DNA from: an uncultured Alphaproteobacteria bacterium
GTDB taxonomy: Bacteria; Pseudomonadota; Alphaproteobacteria; JAPOUT01; G958296285
Direction of reading: 5' to 3'
Length of the DNA: 64,000 bases
Assembly: GCA_958296285.1 (NCBI GenBank)
Contig: OY282459.1
Location: 1,408,762-1,472,761, forward strand
The notes under the pieces are model-generated. The model was not told the origin of the DNA and searched no databases. It saw only the letters and a list, made by a program, of their open reading frames with translations. The position numbers and the translations under genes are program-made. How positions within the stretch are numbered: position 1 is the first letter of the stretch; each line of letters begins with the position of its first letter. Below are positions 16,723 to 26,134 of the stretch, in pieces.

Positions 16723-18045
16723 GTGAAAGTGAGCGAAACCGCGTCAGCCTCTTTGAGCGAGAAAGATGATGAGTTTTTCTTGGCGAGTCTCGCGCAGCGA
16801 GACCGCGAACTCCACGACGCCCTGCGGAAGGAACTGTCTCGGCAGCAGCGGCATTTGGAGCTGATCGCGTCTGAGAACATTGTCTCTTCGGCGGTTCTTG
16901 AGGCGCAAGGCTCGGTTCTGACAAACAAATATGCCGAAGGATATCCCGCGCGCCGATATTATGGCGGCTGCGAATATGTGGATATTGCCGAGACGCTGGC
17001 GATAGAGCGGGCGAAAGAACTGTTCGGATGCGGCTTTGTCAATGTTCAGCCCCATTCGGGATCGCAGGCGAATTTGGGCGCGATGGCGGCGCTCATTCAA
17101 CCGGGCGATGCCGTGATGGGGATGAGTTTGGATTCGGGAGGGCATTTGAGCCATGGCGCGGCGCCAAACCTTTCCGGCAAATGGTTCCGCGCCGCGCATT
17201 ACGGCGTCCGCCGACAGGATCATCGGATAGATATGGACGAAGTTCTGGCTCTCGCCAAAAAGCATAAGCCGAAACTGATAATCGCCGGCGGCTCCGCCTA
17301 TCCAAGGCGGATAGATTTCGCGGCGTTCCGCGAAGTCGCCGATTCTGTCGGAGCCTATTTGCTGGTGGATATGGCGCATTTCGCCGGCTTGGTGGCGGGA
17401 GGCGTTTTTCCGGATCCTCTGCCGCACGCCCATATCGTCACAACGACAACCCATAAGACTCTGCGCGGGCCGCGGGGCGGGATGATTCTGACCAACGATC
17501 CCGAAATTGGCAGGAAAATCAACTCGGCGGTCTTCCCCGGTCTTCAAGGCGGACCTCTGATGCACGTGATCGCCGCGAAAGCGGCGGCTTTGGGCGAGGC
17601 GTTAAAGCCGTCTTTTCGGTCTTATGCCCGCGCGATAGTCGCCAACGCGAAGGCTTTGGGCGAGGCGCTGATGGCTGAAGGGTTTGACGTCATTTCGGGC
17701 GGCACGGATTCGCATCTTGTCCTTTTGGATTTGCGTCCGAAAAACCTTACCGGCGACATCGCCGAAAAGACCCTAGGGCGCGCGAACATCACGACAAACA
17801 AGAATGGGATTCCGTTTGATCCGCAGCCTCCGCGAATCACATCGGGCTTGCGTCTTGGCTCGCCAGCCTGCACGACGCGAGGCTTCGGAGTCGCCGAATT
17901 CGCCGAAACGGGAAAACTGATCGGCGAAGTTTTGGACGGGCTCGCCCTTCATGCTGACGACAACAGCGCGGCGGAATCCTCTGTCCGCGAGCGCGTTTTG
18001 GCGCTCTGCGCGCGCTTTCCGATCTATACAGCCCTGCGAGGCTGA
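16723..18045 (+). CDS. glyA: serine hydroxymethyltransferase
   Basis: This PLP enzyme interconverts serine and glycine, charging tetrahydrofolate with a one-carbon unit. Signatures include [53 protein letters not shown] and the lysine motif [16 protein letters not shown] take the GTG at 16723 (440 residues) because GAGGAC lies 7 nt before it and the family starts there. A longer frame from 16639 would overlap ilvC. It heads the alphaproteobacterial glyA-nrdR-rib cluster. Confidence 0.95.
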   Translation: MKVSETASASLSEKDDEFFLASLAQRDRELHDALRKELSRQQRHLELIASENIVSSAVLEAQGSVLTNKYAEGYPARRYYGGCEYVDIAETLAIERAKELFGCGFVNVQPHSGSQANLGAMAALIQPGDAVMGMSLDSGGHLSHGAAPNLSGKWFRAAHYGVRRQDHRIDMDEVLALAKKHKPKLIIAGGSAYPRRIDFAAFREVADSVGAYLLVDMAHFAGLVAGGVFPDPLPHAHIVTTTTHKTLRGPRGGMILTNDPEIGRKINSAVFPGLQGGPLMHVIAAKAAALGEALKPSFRSYARAIVANAKALGEALMAEGFDVISGGTDSHLVLLDLRPKNLTGDIAEKTLGRANITTNKNGIPFDPQPPRITSGLRLGSPACTTRGFGVAEFAETGKLIGEVLDGLALHADDNSAAESSVRERVLALCARFPIYTALRG

Positions 18046-18066
18046 GGGCGGCGGGCGGCTTGATCC

Positions 18067-18537
18067 ATGCGCTGTCCTTATTGCGGACATGACGACACGC
18101 AGGTCAAGGATTCGCGCCCCAGCGAAGACAAGACGACTATTCGGCGGCGGCGATTTTGTCCTGTCTGCAATGGCCGCTTCACCACTTTTGAGCGCGTGCA
18201 GATGCGCGAACTCACGGTCGTCAAAAGAAACGGACGCCGCGCCCCCTTTGATCGCGACAAGATGGCGCGCTCCATTCAGGTGGCTCTTCGCAAGCGCCCC
18301 GTGGATCCTGACCGCGTTGAGCAGATGATCAACGGAATCGTCCGCCGTTTGGAGGGCATGGGCGAAAGCGATGTCCCGGCGCAGCTGATTGGGCAGATCG
18401 TCATGGACGCGCTTCGCAATTTGGACGATATCGCTTATATTCGCTTCGCTTCGGTCTATAAGAATTTCCGCGAGGCGAAGGATTTTGAAACCGCTGTGGA
18501 TGAGTTGAACGATCCCAAGCCGTCATCAAAGAGCTGA
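18067..18537 (+). CDS. nrdR: transcriptional repressor NrdR
   Basis: NrdR represses ribonucleotide reductase genes in response to ATP/dATP. The 156-residue protein has an N-terminal zinc ribbon ([20 protein letters not shown], then [13 protein letters not shown]) and an ATP-cone domain ([20 protein letters not shown]). Length and motifs are standard. The gene lies 21 nt after glyA and 7 nt before ribD, its usual alphaproteobacterial position. Confidence 0.96.
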   Translation: MRCPYCGHDDTQVKDSRPSEDKTTIRRRRFCPVCNGRFTTFERVQMRELTVVKRNGRRAPFDRDKMARSIQVALRKRPVDPDRVEQMINGIVRRLEGMGESDVPAQLIGQIVMDALRNLDDIAYIRFASVYKNFREAKDFETAVDELNDPKPSSKS

Positions 18538-18544
18538 GATTTTC

Positions 18545-19660
18545 ATGCGCGGCGCGCTTGCGGTGGCGGCGCGCGGCTTGGGGCGAGTCTCGCCGTCTCC
18601 CGCGGTGGGATGCGTTCTTGTCGCCGGCGAAGGGGACGCGGCGCGGATTGTCGGGCGGGGCTGGACGGGGCGCGGCGGCGCGCCCCATGCCGAAACCGAA
18701 GCGCTCAGCCACGCGAGGGCGGCGGGCGAAAACCCTCGCGGCGCGACAATTTACGTGACGCTTGAGCCATGCGCGCATCACGGCAAAACGCCCCCCTGCG
18801 CCAACGCTCTGATAGAGAGCGGAGTCGCGCGGGTCGTTGGCGCGATGGAGGATCCCGATCCCCGCGTTCAAGGCAGGGGCTTCGCGCGTTTGCGCGAGGC
18901 GGGGATTGGCGTGGAGATCGGGCTTTTGGCGGAGGAGGCGGCGCGTCTCAATGCCGGGTTTCTGACGCGGCTTCGTCATAGCCGCCCGCTGATCACGCTG
19001 AAAATGGCGACAGGGCTGGACGGCAGAATCGCGCCGCGCGAAGGGGAGCGCGCCAAGATGAGCGGCGAGGATTCGCATAGATGGGCGCATCGCCTGCGGA
19101 GCGATCATGACGCGATTCTTGTCGGCGCGCGGACGGCTCTGATTGACGATCCTGATCTGACCTCCCGTCTCGCGGGGCTGGAGGACGATTCGCCTCTGCG
19201 CCTTGTCGCGGACAGCCGTCTTTCTCTGCCTTTGACATCGGCGCTTGCGCGGAGCGCGAAAGATGGCCCGCCGCTTTGTCTTCTGTGCCTTCCTGAGGCG
19301 GATCGCGCGCGCCGCGCGGCTTTGCGGGATTGCGGCGTCAGGATTCTGGACGTTCCGCCTGACGAGAAGGGCGTGATGGATATGCGGGCGGCGGCGAAGG
19401 CTTTGGCGGCAGAGGGAATCACGCGCCTTCTTCTTGAGGGCGGAGGCCGTTTGGCGGCGTCTTTTTTGTCGGCGGATTTGGTGGATCGGCTCGTTTGGTT
19501 TCACGGCGCGGCAATCACTGGGGGGGACGGCGTGTCTTCCGTGGCGTTTTTGGAGGAGTCTGTGCCGCGCTCGCGGCTGCGTGTCGTTTCGCGGCTGGCG
19601 GTCGGGGAAGACGTCATGCTGGAAGCTGATATAATCAAGGAGGCGTCTCAGGCAGGGTAA
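18545..19660 (+). CDS. ribD: bifunctional pyrimidine deaminase/reductase of riboflavin synthesis
   Basis: RibD deaminates and then reduces the pyrimidine intermediate after the GTP cyclohydrolase step. The 371-residue protein has an N-terminal CDA-fold deaminase with the zinc motifs GAPHAETEAL and YVTLEPCAHHGKTPPCANAL. A C-terminal NADPH reductase follows (LKMATGLDGRIA, HDAILVGARTALIDDP, LLLEGGGRLAASFL). The start 8 nt after nrdR leaves a slightly short N-terminus (most homologues have about 5-8 more residues), so a non-ATG start overlapping nrdR cannot be ruled out. Confidence 0.94.
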   Translation: MRGALAVAARGLGRVSPSPAVGCVLVAGEGDAARIVGRGWTGRGGAPHAETEALSHARAAGENPRGATIYVTLEPCAHHGKTPPCANALIESGVARVVGAMEDPDPRVQGRGFARLREAGIGVEIGLLAEEAARLNAGFLTRLRHSRPLITLKMATGLDGRIAPREGERAKMSGEDSHRWAHRLRSDHDAILVGARTALIDDPDLTSRLAGLEDDSPLRLVADSRLSLPLTSALARSAKDGPPLCLLCLPEADRARRAALRDCGVRILDVPPDEKGVMDMRAAAKALAAEGITRLLLEGGGRLAASFLSADLVDRLVWFHGAAITGGDGVSSVAFLEESVPRSRLRVVSRLAVGEDVMLEADIIKEASQAG

Positions 19661-19664
19661 GCGG

Positions 19665-20282
19665 ATGTATACGGGATTGATCAGCGAAGTTGGCAGCGTT
19701 CTGGCGATAGAGAAGAGCGCGTCTCTGGCGCGAATTAAGATCGGCGCGTCTTTCGCGGAGCCAATCGCGATCGGCGCTTCGGTCGCCTGCTCCGGCCCCT
19801 GCATGACGGTCACGGAAAAGGGCGCCTCTCCGACCCCATGGTTCGCGGTGGAAGCGTCTCCCGAAACCCTTGCCCGCGCCAATATCGGCGATTGGGAGGA
19901 AGGCTCGCCTGTCAATCTTGAGCGCCCGCTCCGCGCCGAAGACGAGCTCGGCGGGCATTTCGTGACGGGTCATATAGACGGCACCTGCCTTGTCCGCGCC
20001 ATCACGCGAGAAGGCGAGAGCCATCGCGTTTATTTGGAAGCGCCGGAAGACTCTATGCGCTTCATCGCGCCGAAAGGCTCGGTCGCCCTGGACGGCATCT
20101 CGCTGACGGTCAATGGCGCGGATGGCAAGCATTTTGACGTTCTGGTGATTCCGCACACATTCCGCCACACAAGCTGGTATAATCTGAAGCAAGGGGCGCG
20201 AGTCAATCTTGAGGTGGATTTGCTGGCGCGCCATCTGGATCGCCTCCTGCAAGCCCAAACCCAAGCCCGAGACGCGCCATGA
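19665..20282 (+). CDS. ribE: riboflavin synthase alpha subunit
   Basis: This enzyme dismutates two 6,7-dimethyl-8-ribityllumazine molecules to riboflavin. The 205-residue protein begins MYTGLISEVGSVLAIEK, the family start, and shows the duplicated lumazine-binding halves. GASVACSGPCMTVTEKG lies in half one, and PKGSVALDGISLTVNG with FRHTSWYNLKQGARVNLEVD in half two. HVTGHIDG-type sequence (FVTGHIDGTC) joins them. It follows ribD by 4 nt and overlaps ribBA by 4 nt. Confidence 0.95.
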   Translation: MYTGLISEVGSVLAIEKSASLARIKIGASFAEPIAIGASVACSGPCMTVTEKGASPTPWFAVEASPETLARANIGDWEEGSPVNLERPLRAEDELGGHFVTGHIDGTCLVRAITREGESHRVYLEAPEDSMRFIAPKGSVALDGISLTVNGADGKHFDVLVIPHTFRHTSWYNLKQGARVNLEVDLLARHLDRLLQAQTQARDAP

Positions 20283-21409
20283 ACGATCCAATACCCATCC
20301 GCCGCTACAGCAAAGAGGATTACGACTTCCTCTCTCCAACCGAAGAGCTGATAGACGATGCGAGAAACGGTCGCATGTTCATTCTCGTGGATTCGGAAGA
20401 TCGCGAGAATGAAGGCGATCTGATCATTCCGGCGAGCAAGGCGACTCCGGACATCATCAATTTCATGGCGACCCATGCGCGGGGGCTGATCTGCCTGTCG
20501 CTGACTCAGGAGCGCGTGGATGAGTTGGGCTTGCAATTGCTGCCGCCGCGGAATCATCGGCGCTTTGGGACGGCTTTCACAGTGTCCATTGAGGCGCGGG
20601 AGGGCGTGACGACAGGCATATCGGCGCATGATCGCGCGCGCACCATCGCCGTGGCGATTGATCCTTCCAAACATGCCGGCGATATCGCGACTCCCGGCCA
20701 TGTTTTTCCTGTGGTTTCGCGGGAGGGCGGCGTTCTGACAAGGGCCGGGCATACCGAAGCGGTCATAGACATCGCGCGTCTCGCCGGTCTTTATCCCGCC
20801 GCCGTCATTTGCGAGATCATGAAAGAAGACGGCACGATGGCGCGTCTTCCCGATCTGATCGCCTTCGCGCAGAAACATCGGTTTAAGATTGGGGCAATTT
20901 CCGATCTGATCGCCTATCGCCGCCGCCACGACAAACTGATACGCCGCGCCGATGAAGGCGTTTTGGAAAGCGAATATGGCGGCGCGTTTCGCTCCATTCT
21001 CTATGAGAGCCTGCTAGACCACACGCGCCACGCGGCTTACGTCAAAGGCGATATTTCAGGAGACGCGCCGGTCTTGACGCGGATGCATGTCGCCAATATC
21101 GCCGAGGACATGCTTGGCGAGACGGGCGGACGTCATCGCATTTTGCGCGAATCCATGAGACTCATCGCCGAGGAAGGGCGCGGCGTTCTCGTCCTTCTTC
21201 ACCCGGACGAAGCCGCCCATATAGAGCATGACAAGAGCGATCACGAAGGCCCGCTCGTGGAATATGGCTCCGGGGCGCAGATTCTTTTGGATTTGGGCAT
21301 ATCCAAGATGATTCTGCTCACCGACTCCTCTTTCACGCTGGTCGGCTTGGGCGGCTATGGTTTGGAGATCGCCGGGCAGAGACCCATTGTGGGCGGGCGA
21401 GCCAAATAG
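20279..21409 (+). CDS. ribBA: 3,4-dihydroxy-2-butanone 4-phosphate synthase with degenerate GTP cyclohydrolase II domain
   Basis: The N-terminal half (residues to about 205) is a complete RibB domain, with VDSEDRENEGDLIIPA, ARGLICLSLT and TRAGHTEAVIDIARLAGLYP. It makes the four-carbon unit of lumazine. The C-terminal half aligns in outline with GTP cyclohydrolase II (DKSDHEGPLVEYGSGAQIL, LGGYGLEI) but lacks the zinc cysteines of the GDVFGSxRCDCG motif; TRMHVANIAEDMLG stands there instead. I infer that only RibB activity remains, as described for RibBX-type proteins. The cell then needs GTP cyclohydrolase II from elsewhere. Confidence 0.92.
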   Translation: MNDPIPIRRYSKEDYDFLSPTEELIDDARNGRMFILVDSEDRENEGDLIIPASKATPDIINFMATHARGLICLSLTQERVDELGLQLLPPRNHRRFGTAFTVSIEAREGVTTGISAHDRARTIAVAIDPSKHAGDIATPGHVFPVVSREGGVLTRAGHTEAVIDIARLAGLYPAAVICEIMKEDGTMARLPDLIAFAQKHRFKIGAISDLIAYRRRHDKLIRRADEGVLESEYGGAFRSILYESLLDHTRHAAYVKGDISGDAPVLTRMHVANIAEDMLGETGGRHRILRESMRLIAEEGRGVLVLLHPDEAAHIEHDKSDHEGPLVEYGSGAQILLDLGISKMILLTDSSFTLVGLGGYGLEIAGQRPIVGGRAK

Positions 21410-21853
21410 GTGTCCCATCGTCTTTTGCTGGCGGAGTCGCCCTATTATCCCGACATATCCGCCGCGCTCCGTGAAGGCGCTGTCGCGGAAATTGAGAAGC
21501 GCGGCGCTCTGTGGGATTTTGTGGAGGTTTCCGGAGCGCTGGAGATTCCAATTCTCATTCGCCGCCTTCATGAGCGCGACAAAAATCGCTATGACGCTTT
21601 TGTCGCGCTGGGCTGCGTCATACGCGGCGAGACTTCGCATTATGAGATTGTCTCTCAAGAATCGGCGAGAGGCTTGATGGATTTGTCCATCCGCTATGGA
21701 CTCGTCATTGGGAACGGGATTCTGACCTGCGACAGGAAGGATCAAGCCGCCGCCCGCGCCGATCCGAAGGGCGGCGATAAGGGAGGCTGGGCGGCGCGCG
21801 CGGCTCTGGAGATGCTGGACGCCGTCTCGCGCATTCGCGAAGGATCGCCGTGA
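21410..21853 (+). CDS. ribH: 6,7-dimethyl-8-ribityllumazine synthase
   Basis: This enzyme joins the pyrimidine and four-carbon units to give lumazine. The 147-residue protein shows VSGALEIPIL near the substrate site, VALGCVIRGETSHYEIVSQESA and IGNGILTCDRKDQAAARA. The GTG start comes directly after the ribBA stop with no gap. It overlaps nusB by 4 nt (GTGA). Such tight packing suggests one polycistronic message from ribD to thiL. Confidence 0.95.
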   Translation: MSHRLLLAESPYYPDISAALREGAVAEIEKRGALWDFVEVSGALEIPILIRRLHERDKNRYDAFVALGCVIRGETSHYEIVSQESARGLMDLSIRYGLVIGNGILTCDRKDQAAARADPKGGDKGGWAARAALEMLDAVSRIREGSP

Positions 21854-22314
21854 AGCAGGAGAAGCCGAATCTTGACGATCGCGCCTCTCGTCTGCGCGTG
21901 GCGCGTTTGGCGCTGGTGCAGGCGATCTACCAAAACGCTCTCGCCCCTCTGCCCGATGAGGCGCTGCTGCGCCAGTTTCAGGAGAGTCGCGCATTTCAAG
22001 AACAGATGGAAGTTCCGAAGCAAGTTTGGGATCATTTTGAGAGGGTTCTGACAGGCGTTTTGCGGGATCAATCCTTTTTGGATGATTTTCTTTCGCGGCA
22101 TTTTCCTCCGCGCTGGACTCTCTCGCGCATGGACAAGACTCTTCATGCGATTTTGCTCGCCGCCTCCTATGAGCTTCTTCGCTGCGAGGATGTTCCGGTG
22201 AAAGCGGCAATCAATGAATATGTGGGAATCACGCACGCTTTTTATAACGCGCCTGTTCCCGGCTTTGTGAATGGCGTTTTGGACTCTCTCTCGCGCGACG
22301 GTCGGCGTGGCTAG
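21850..22314 (+). CDS. nusB: transcription antitermination factor NusB
   Basis: NusB binds boxA RNA with NusE (S10) and supports rRNA antitermination. The 154-residue all-helical protein has RLRVARLALVQAIYQ near the N-terminus, DKTLHAILLAASYELL and the C-terminal VKAAINEYVGITHAF and FVNGVLDSLSRD. The start is GTG within the ribH stop. The ribH-nusB-thiL order is conserved across Proteobacteria. Confidence 0.95.
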   Translation: MKQEKPNLDDRASRLRVARLALVQAIYQNALAPLPDEALLRQFQESRAFQEQMEVPKQVWDHFERVLTGVLRDQSFLDDFLSRHFPPRWTLSRMDKTLHAILLAASYELLRCEDVPVKAAINEYVGITHAFYNAPVPGFVNGVLDSLSRDGRRG

Positions 22315-23308
22315 AGAGACTGAGGAATTCGCCTTTATCAGAGAGGTTTTGGCGCCCTTGTCGCGGGGAATGAAGGGCGCGGGCAATCTTTCCGATGACG
22401 CCGCGCTTTTGCCGCCGCCGCCTGCGGGGTCGGTTTATGTCGTCAGCGCCGATTCTTACGCGGAAGGCGTTCATTTTCTCAAAGACGATCCGCCGCATTT
22501 GGTGGGCGGGAAAATTCTTTTGGCGGCGCTTTCTGATTTGGCGGCGATGGGGGCGGAGCCTCGCGCCTGGCTTTTTTTGGCGGCGTGGGGGCGGGGCTGG
22601 ACGGTTGAAAAGAGGCGCGCCTGCGCGCAGGGCCTGGCGGAGGCGCAAAAGACGCATCGCCTGTCGCTGATTGGCGGCGATACGATCGCGGTTTCGGGCG
22701 GCGCGGTTTTCGGAATCACGGTCTTTGGGACAGCGAAGCACGGCAGGATTCTCTCGCGCGGCGCGATGCGCGAAGGAGACGCGCTCTACGCCACAGGCTC
22801 TCTGGGAGACGCGGCTTTGGGTCTTCATTTTCTCCGCGAGAATCGGGACGAGATCCCCGCCTGCCGCAAAGAGCCTCTTATCGCGCGCTATCGCCTGCCC
22901 TGCCCTCGGATCGCGATGGGGTTGGCGGCGGCGGGCTTCGCCCATGCCGCGATAGATCTGTCGGACGGACTCCTCGCCGATTTGGAGCGTCTCTGCCGCG
23001 CCTCCGGGGTGGGGGCGGAGATTTTCGCCGATTCGCTTCCGCTTTCTGACGCCGCCCGCGCCGTCATGCCTGTTAAAAGACTGAAACGCCTCGCGCTCAA
23101 CGCCGGCGACGATTACGAACTGCTGATCAGCGCGCCCGAAAAGCGTCAAAGATCACTAATGAAGGCGGCGCGGCAGACGAACACGCCTCTCGTCAAGATT
23201 GGGCGCGCGCTTTCCAAAAGCGAATCCTCCTCCCTTTCCCCGGCGGCGATAGATTCGGACGGCAAGCCCGTCCGCCCCCTTTCGGAGGGCTTTTCGCACC
23301 GCCTCTGA
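22307..23308 (+). CDS. thiL: thiamine-monophosphate kinase
   Basis: ThiL phosphorylates thiamine monophosphate to the active diphosphate. It belongs to the PurM/AIR-synthetase fold. The sequence has the N-terminal FAFIREVLAPL and DDAALLPPP motifs, ALSDLAAMGAEPRAWL, SLIGGDTIAV and AIDLSDGLLADLERL. I prefer the GTG at 22307 (333 residues, VARETEEFAFI), which overlaps nusB by 8 nt. An ATG at 22271 would add 12 residues not seen in the family. Confidence 0.93.
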   Translation: MARETEEFAFIREVLAPLSRGMKGAGNLSDDAALLPPPPAGSVYVVSADSYAEGVHFLKDDPPHLVGGKILLAALSDLAAMGAEPRAWLFLAAWGRGWTVEKRRACAQGLAEAQKTHRLSLIGGDTIAVSGGAVFGITVFGTAKHGRILSRGAMREGDALYATGSLGDAALGLHFLRENRDEIPACRKEPLIARYRLPCPRIAMGLAAAGFAHAAIDLSDGLLADLERLCRASGVGAEIFADSLPLSDAARAVMPVKRLKRLALNAGDDYELLISAPEKRQRSLMKAARQTNTPLVKIGRALSKSESSSLSPAAIDSDGKPVRPLSEGFSHRL

Positions 23309-23389
23309 TCCCCATCGCAACAAACTCTTTGCGCTTTGCCTTGCGATATGGCAGTCTCGCCGCTCTAGAGTCATGCGAGATATGGGGGG

Positions 23390-25522
23390 ATGAATATGGG
23401 CGCCGGACTCGCCATCGCGCTTTCGCTTCTTTGCGGCATCGCCGCCGCCGCTTACGGCATTTTCTTGGGATCAACGATTCTGAAAGCCGATCCCGGCAGC
23501 GAGAAAATGCAAGAGGTCGCCGCCGCGATTCAGCAGGGCGCGAATTCTTATCTCAAACGGCAATATAGAACTGTCGCGATGGTCGGGGGCGTGATTTTTC
23601 TCTTCGTATGGATCGCGCTGGGCGGCTGGGCGGCTTTCGCCTTTCTGATCGGCGCCAGCCTGTCGGGCGCGACAGGCTATATCGGGATGCATGTGTCGGT
23701 TCGCGCGAATGTTCGCACGGCGCAAGCGGCTTCGCGGAGTCTTGCCGACGGTCTCTCCATGGCGTTTCGGGCGGGCGCGGTGACGGGCTTGCTGGTGGCT
23801 GGCTTGGCGCTGACGGCGATCGCCGCCTATTACGCGCTTCTCGTTTATATTGCCGGCTATGAGCCATTCTCGCGGGGCGTGGTCAATCCCTTGATCGCTC
23901 TGGGCTTTGGGGCGTCTCTGATTTCTATTTTCGCCCGTCTGGGCGGAGGCATTTTCACGAAGGGCGCGGATGTCGGCGGCGATTTGGTCGGCAAGATAGA
24001 AGAGGACATTCCAGAGGACGATCCTAGAAATCCAGCGACAATCGCAGACGCCGTCGGCGACAATGTCGGCGATTGCGCCGGCATGGCGGCGGATCTTTTT
24101 GAGACTTATATCGTCACTATGGTGGCGACTATGATTTTGGCGGCGGTTTTCTTCTCCGCCGAGAATGCACCCATGATGATGGCTTATCCTCTGGCATTGG
24201 GCGCGGCGTGTCTTTTGATGTCCATCGTTGGGATATTTTTCGTCCGCCTTGGCGCGTCTGGAAACATTATGGGCGCTCTTTATAAGGGTTTGGGCGCGAC
24301 ATTGCTTTTATCCCTTCCGCTGATCCTCTTCATCACGTGGCTGATGCCCGGTCTGACCGATTATTACGCCGCGGGCGGGGCGCGCTTCGCCGGCGGCGAT
24401 CTTTTTTGGTGCGCGGCTACAGGGCTTGTCGTGACGGCTCTGATCGTCTTAAGCACCGAATATTACACGGGCGTGGGCTACCGCCCCGTTCAGAATATCG
24501 CCGAGGCTTCCAAAACAGGCCATGCCACAAACATCATTCAGGGATTGGCGGTTTCTATGGAATCAACCGCCGCGCCCGCGCTGGTGATCGCTTTTGGCAT
24601 TTTGATCGCTTACAGTCTTGCCGGGCTTTTCGGAATCGCCATCGCCGTGACGGCGATGCTCGCCCTGGCGGGCATGATTGTGGCGCTGGATTCTTTTGGC
24701 CCCGTGACGGACAATGCCGGCGGAATCGCGGCGATGGCGGACATGCCCTCCAGCGTCCGCGACACGACAGACGCCCTGGACGCTGTCGGCAATACGACAA
24801 AAGCCGTCACGAAAGGCTATGCGATTGGCTCGGCGGGTTTGGGGGCGCTTGTTCTTTTCGCCGCTTACACGCAGGATCTGGCTTATTTTTCCACCCGCGC
24901 GGAGGTTTATACGTGGTTTCGCGGCGCGCGCGTGGTGGATTTTGATTTGTCGAGTCCCTATGTCGTGATTGGTCTTTTCATTGGGGGTCTTCTGCCCTTT
25001 CTTTTCGGCTCTATGGGGATGAAGGCGGTCGGCCGCGCGAGCGGCGCGATTGTGGAAGAGGTTCGGCGGCAGTTTCGCAACCGAAGAATCATGGAGGGGA
25101 CAGCGAAGCCCGACTATTCTCAAGCCGTGGATTTGTTGACTCGCGCGGCGATACGTCAAATGGTGGTTCCGGCGCTTTTGCCTGTTTTGTCGCCAATCGT
25201 TCTTTTTGGCGTGATTTTGCTTTTCTCCGGAAAGTCGGCGGCGCTTTCGGCTTTAGGAGCGATGCTGATGGGGGTGATTGTGACAGGGTTGTTTCTGGCG
25301 ATCGCCATGACGGCGGGCGGCGGTGCGTGGGACAACGCCAAGAAATATATAGAGGACGGCAATCTTGGCGGAAAAGGCTCGGAAGCGCATAAAGCGGCTG
25401 TCACAGGCGACACGGTGGGCGATCCTTATAAGGATACGAGCGGCCCCGCCGTCAATCCGATGATCAAAATCACGAATATTGTCGCGCTTCTTCTGATAGC
25501 GACTCTTGCCTATTGGGGCTAA
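23390..25522 (+). CDS. hppA: membrane-bound proton-translocating pyrophosphatase, K+-independent type
   Basis: This integral membrane enzyme couples pyrophosphate hydrolysis to proton export or storage. The 710-residue protein has about 15-16 membrane segments. It carries the pyrophosphate-binding loops [20 protein letters not shown] and [17 protein letters not shown], and the C-terminal [20 protein letters not shown]. The motif [16 protein letters not shown] has Lys where K+-dependent enzymes have Ala, so it should be the K+-independent H+ pump. It fits an energy-saving aquatic lifestyle. It ends convergent with bamE, overlapping by 4 nt. Confidence 0.96.
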   Translation: MNMGAGLAIALSLLCGIAAAAYGIFLGSTILKADPGSEKMQEVAAAIQQGANSYLKRQYRTVAMVGGVIFLFVWIALGGWAAFAFLIGASLSGATGYIGMHVSVRANVRTAQAASRSLADGLSMAFRAGAVTGLLVAGLALTAIAAYYALLVYIAGYEPFSRGVVNPLIALGFGASLISIFARLGGGIFTKGADVGGDLVGKIEEDIPEDDPRNPATIADAVGDNVGDCAGMAADLFETYIVTMVATMILAAVFFSAENAPMMMAYPLALGAACLLMSIVGIFFVRLGASGNIMGALYKGLGATLLLSLPLILFITWLMPGLTDYYAAGGARFAGGDLFWCAATGLVVTALIVLSTEYYTGVGYRPVQNIAEASKTGHATNIIQGLAVSMESTAAPALVIAFGILIAYSLAGLFGIAIAVTAMLALAGMIVALDSFGPVTDNAGGIAAMADMPSSVRDTTDALDAVGNTTKAVTKGYAIGSAGLGALVLFAAYTQDLAYFSTRAEVYTWFRGARVVDFDLSSPYVVIGLFIGGLLPFLFGSMGMKAVGRASGAIVEEVRRQFRNRRIMEGTAKPDYSQAVDLLTRAAIRQMVVPALLPVLSPIVLFGVILLFSGKSAALSALGAMLMGVIVTGLFLAIAMTAGGGAWDNAKKYIEDGNLGGKGSEAHKAAVTGDTVGDPYKDTSGPAVNPMIKITNIVALLLIATLAYWG

Positions 25523-25986
25523 TTGCCTTCGCTCGGAGGCAGTCCGCCGACTCCGCCCGGCAGAACCCGTCCGATATTGTTGATGATGCGATCCAGCCAA
25601 TGCTGCGAGCCTTGTATGATTTCGGGGGTTTCGGCGCTGGCGAAGCGGATCCGTTTTCGGTCTTTTCTGCTGAGTCGCTTGATATTGGAGACCCGTCCGC
25701 TCTGGTCAAAGGAGAAAACGGTCACTTGTCGCGCCGTTTCTTTAGGGGCGAGGAAAAATCGCGTTTCCACCCGCCGCCACATATAGAGCCAGAGATTGCC
25801 CTTTTGCAGAGACACAACGCCCGGCGAGCCGAGCAAACGGAAGACGTCTTCGCGCGAGGATACGCCGATCACGACTTTGTCCAGCTGGGTTTTTGAGATT
25901 CTATGCCCCTGCTCCGAGACGAGAGTCGCGCATCCCGGAAGAAGCGCGAGGGCGAGGAGGCTTGGAATCAGAAGGCGCGTTCTCAT
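25519..25986 (-). CDS. bamE: outer-membrane assembly lipoprotein BamE (SmpA/OmlA)
   Basis: BamE is an accessory lipoprotein of the BAM outer-membrane barrel assembly complex. The ATG at 25986 gives a lipoprotein signal ([21 protein letters not shown]) with a lipobox Cys. A BamE fold of about 80 residues follows ([43 protein letters not shown]). A C-terminal extension ends [18 protein letters not shown]. An in-frame start at 26022 would put extra residues before the signal and is less likely. Confidence 0.88.
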   Translation of the reverse strand: MRTRLLIPSLLALALLPGCATLVSEQGHRISKTQLDKVVIGVSSREDVFRLLGSPGVVSLQKGNLWLYMWRRVETRFFLAPKETARQVTVFSFDQSGRVSNIKRLSRKDRKRIRFASAETPEIIQGSQHWLDRIINNIGRVLPGGVGGLPPSEGN

Positions 25987-26134
25987 AGATCGGATTCTTA
26001 TTAGAGCGGAATTGTCTCTCATTGATAGTCTTGGAGCGTTTGGGACGCAAGAGCCATTGGACGTTAAAGCGGGAGAAGTTGACGCGGGCGCGAAATATCC
26101 CCATCATCGCGCCGAGAAAACGGAGGAGGGGCAT

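Noticed and set aside
18401-19915. Minus-strand open frame of 504 codons over nrdR, ribD and ribE.
   Set aside because: Three well-conserved genes on the + strand explain the region. The opposite frame is Arg-rich with no family features.
26041-26134. Upstream extension of the CoA-transferase frame to 25796.
   Set aside because: The extension overlaps bamE antisense, has no family similarity, and a strong GGAGGAGGGG site precedes the ATG at 26135.
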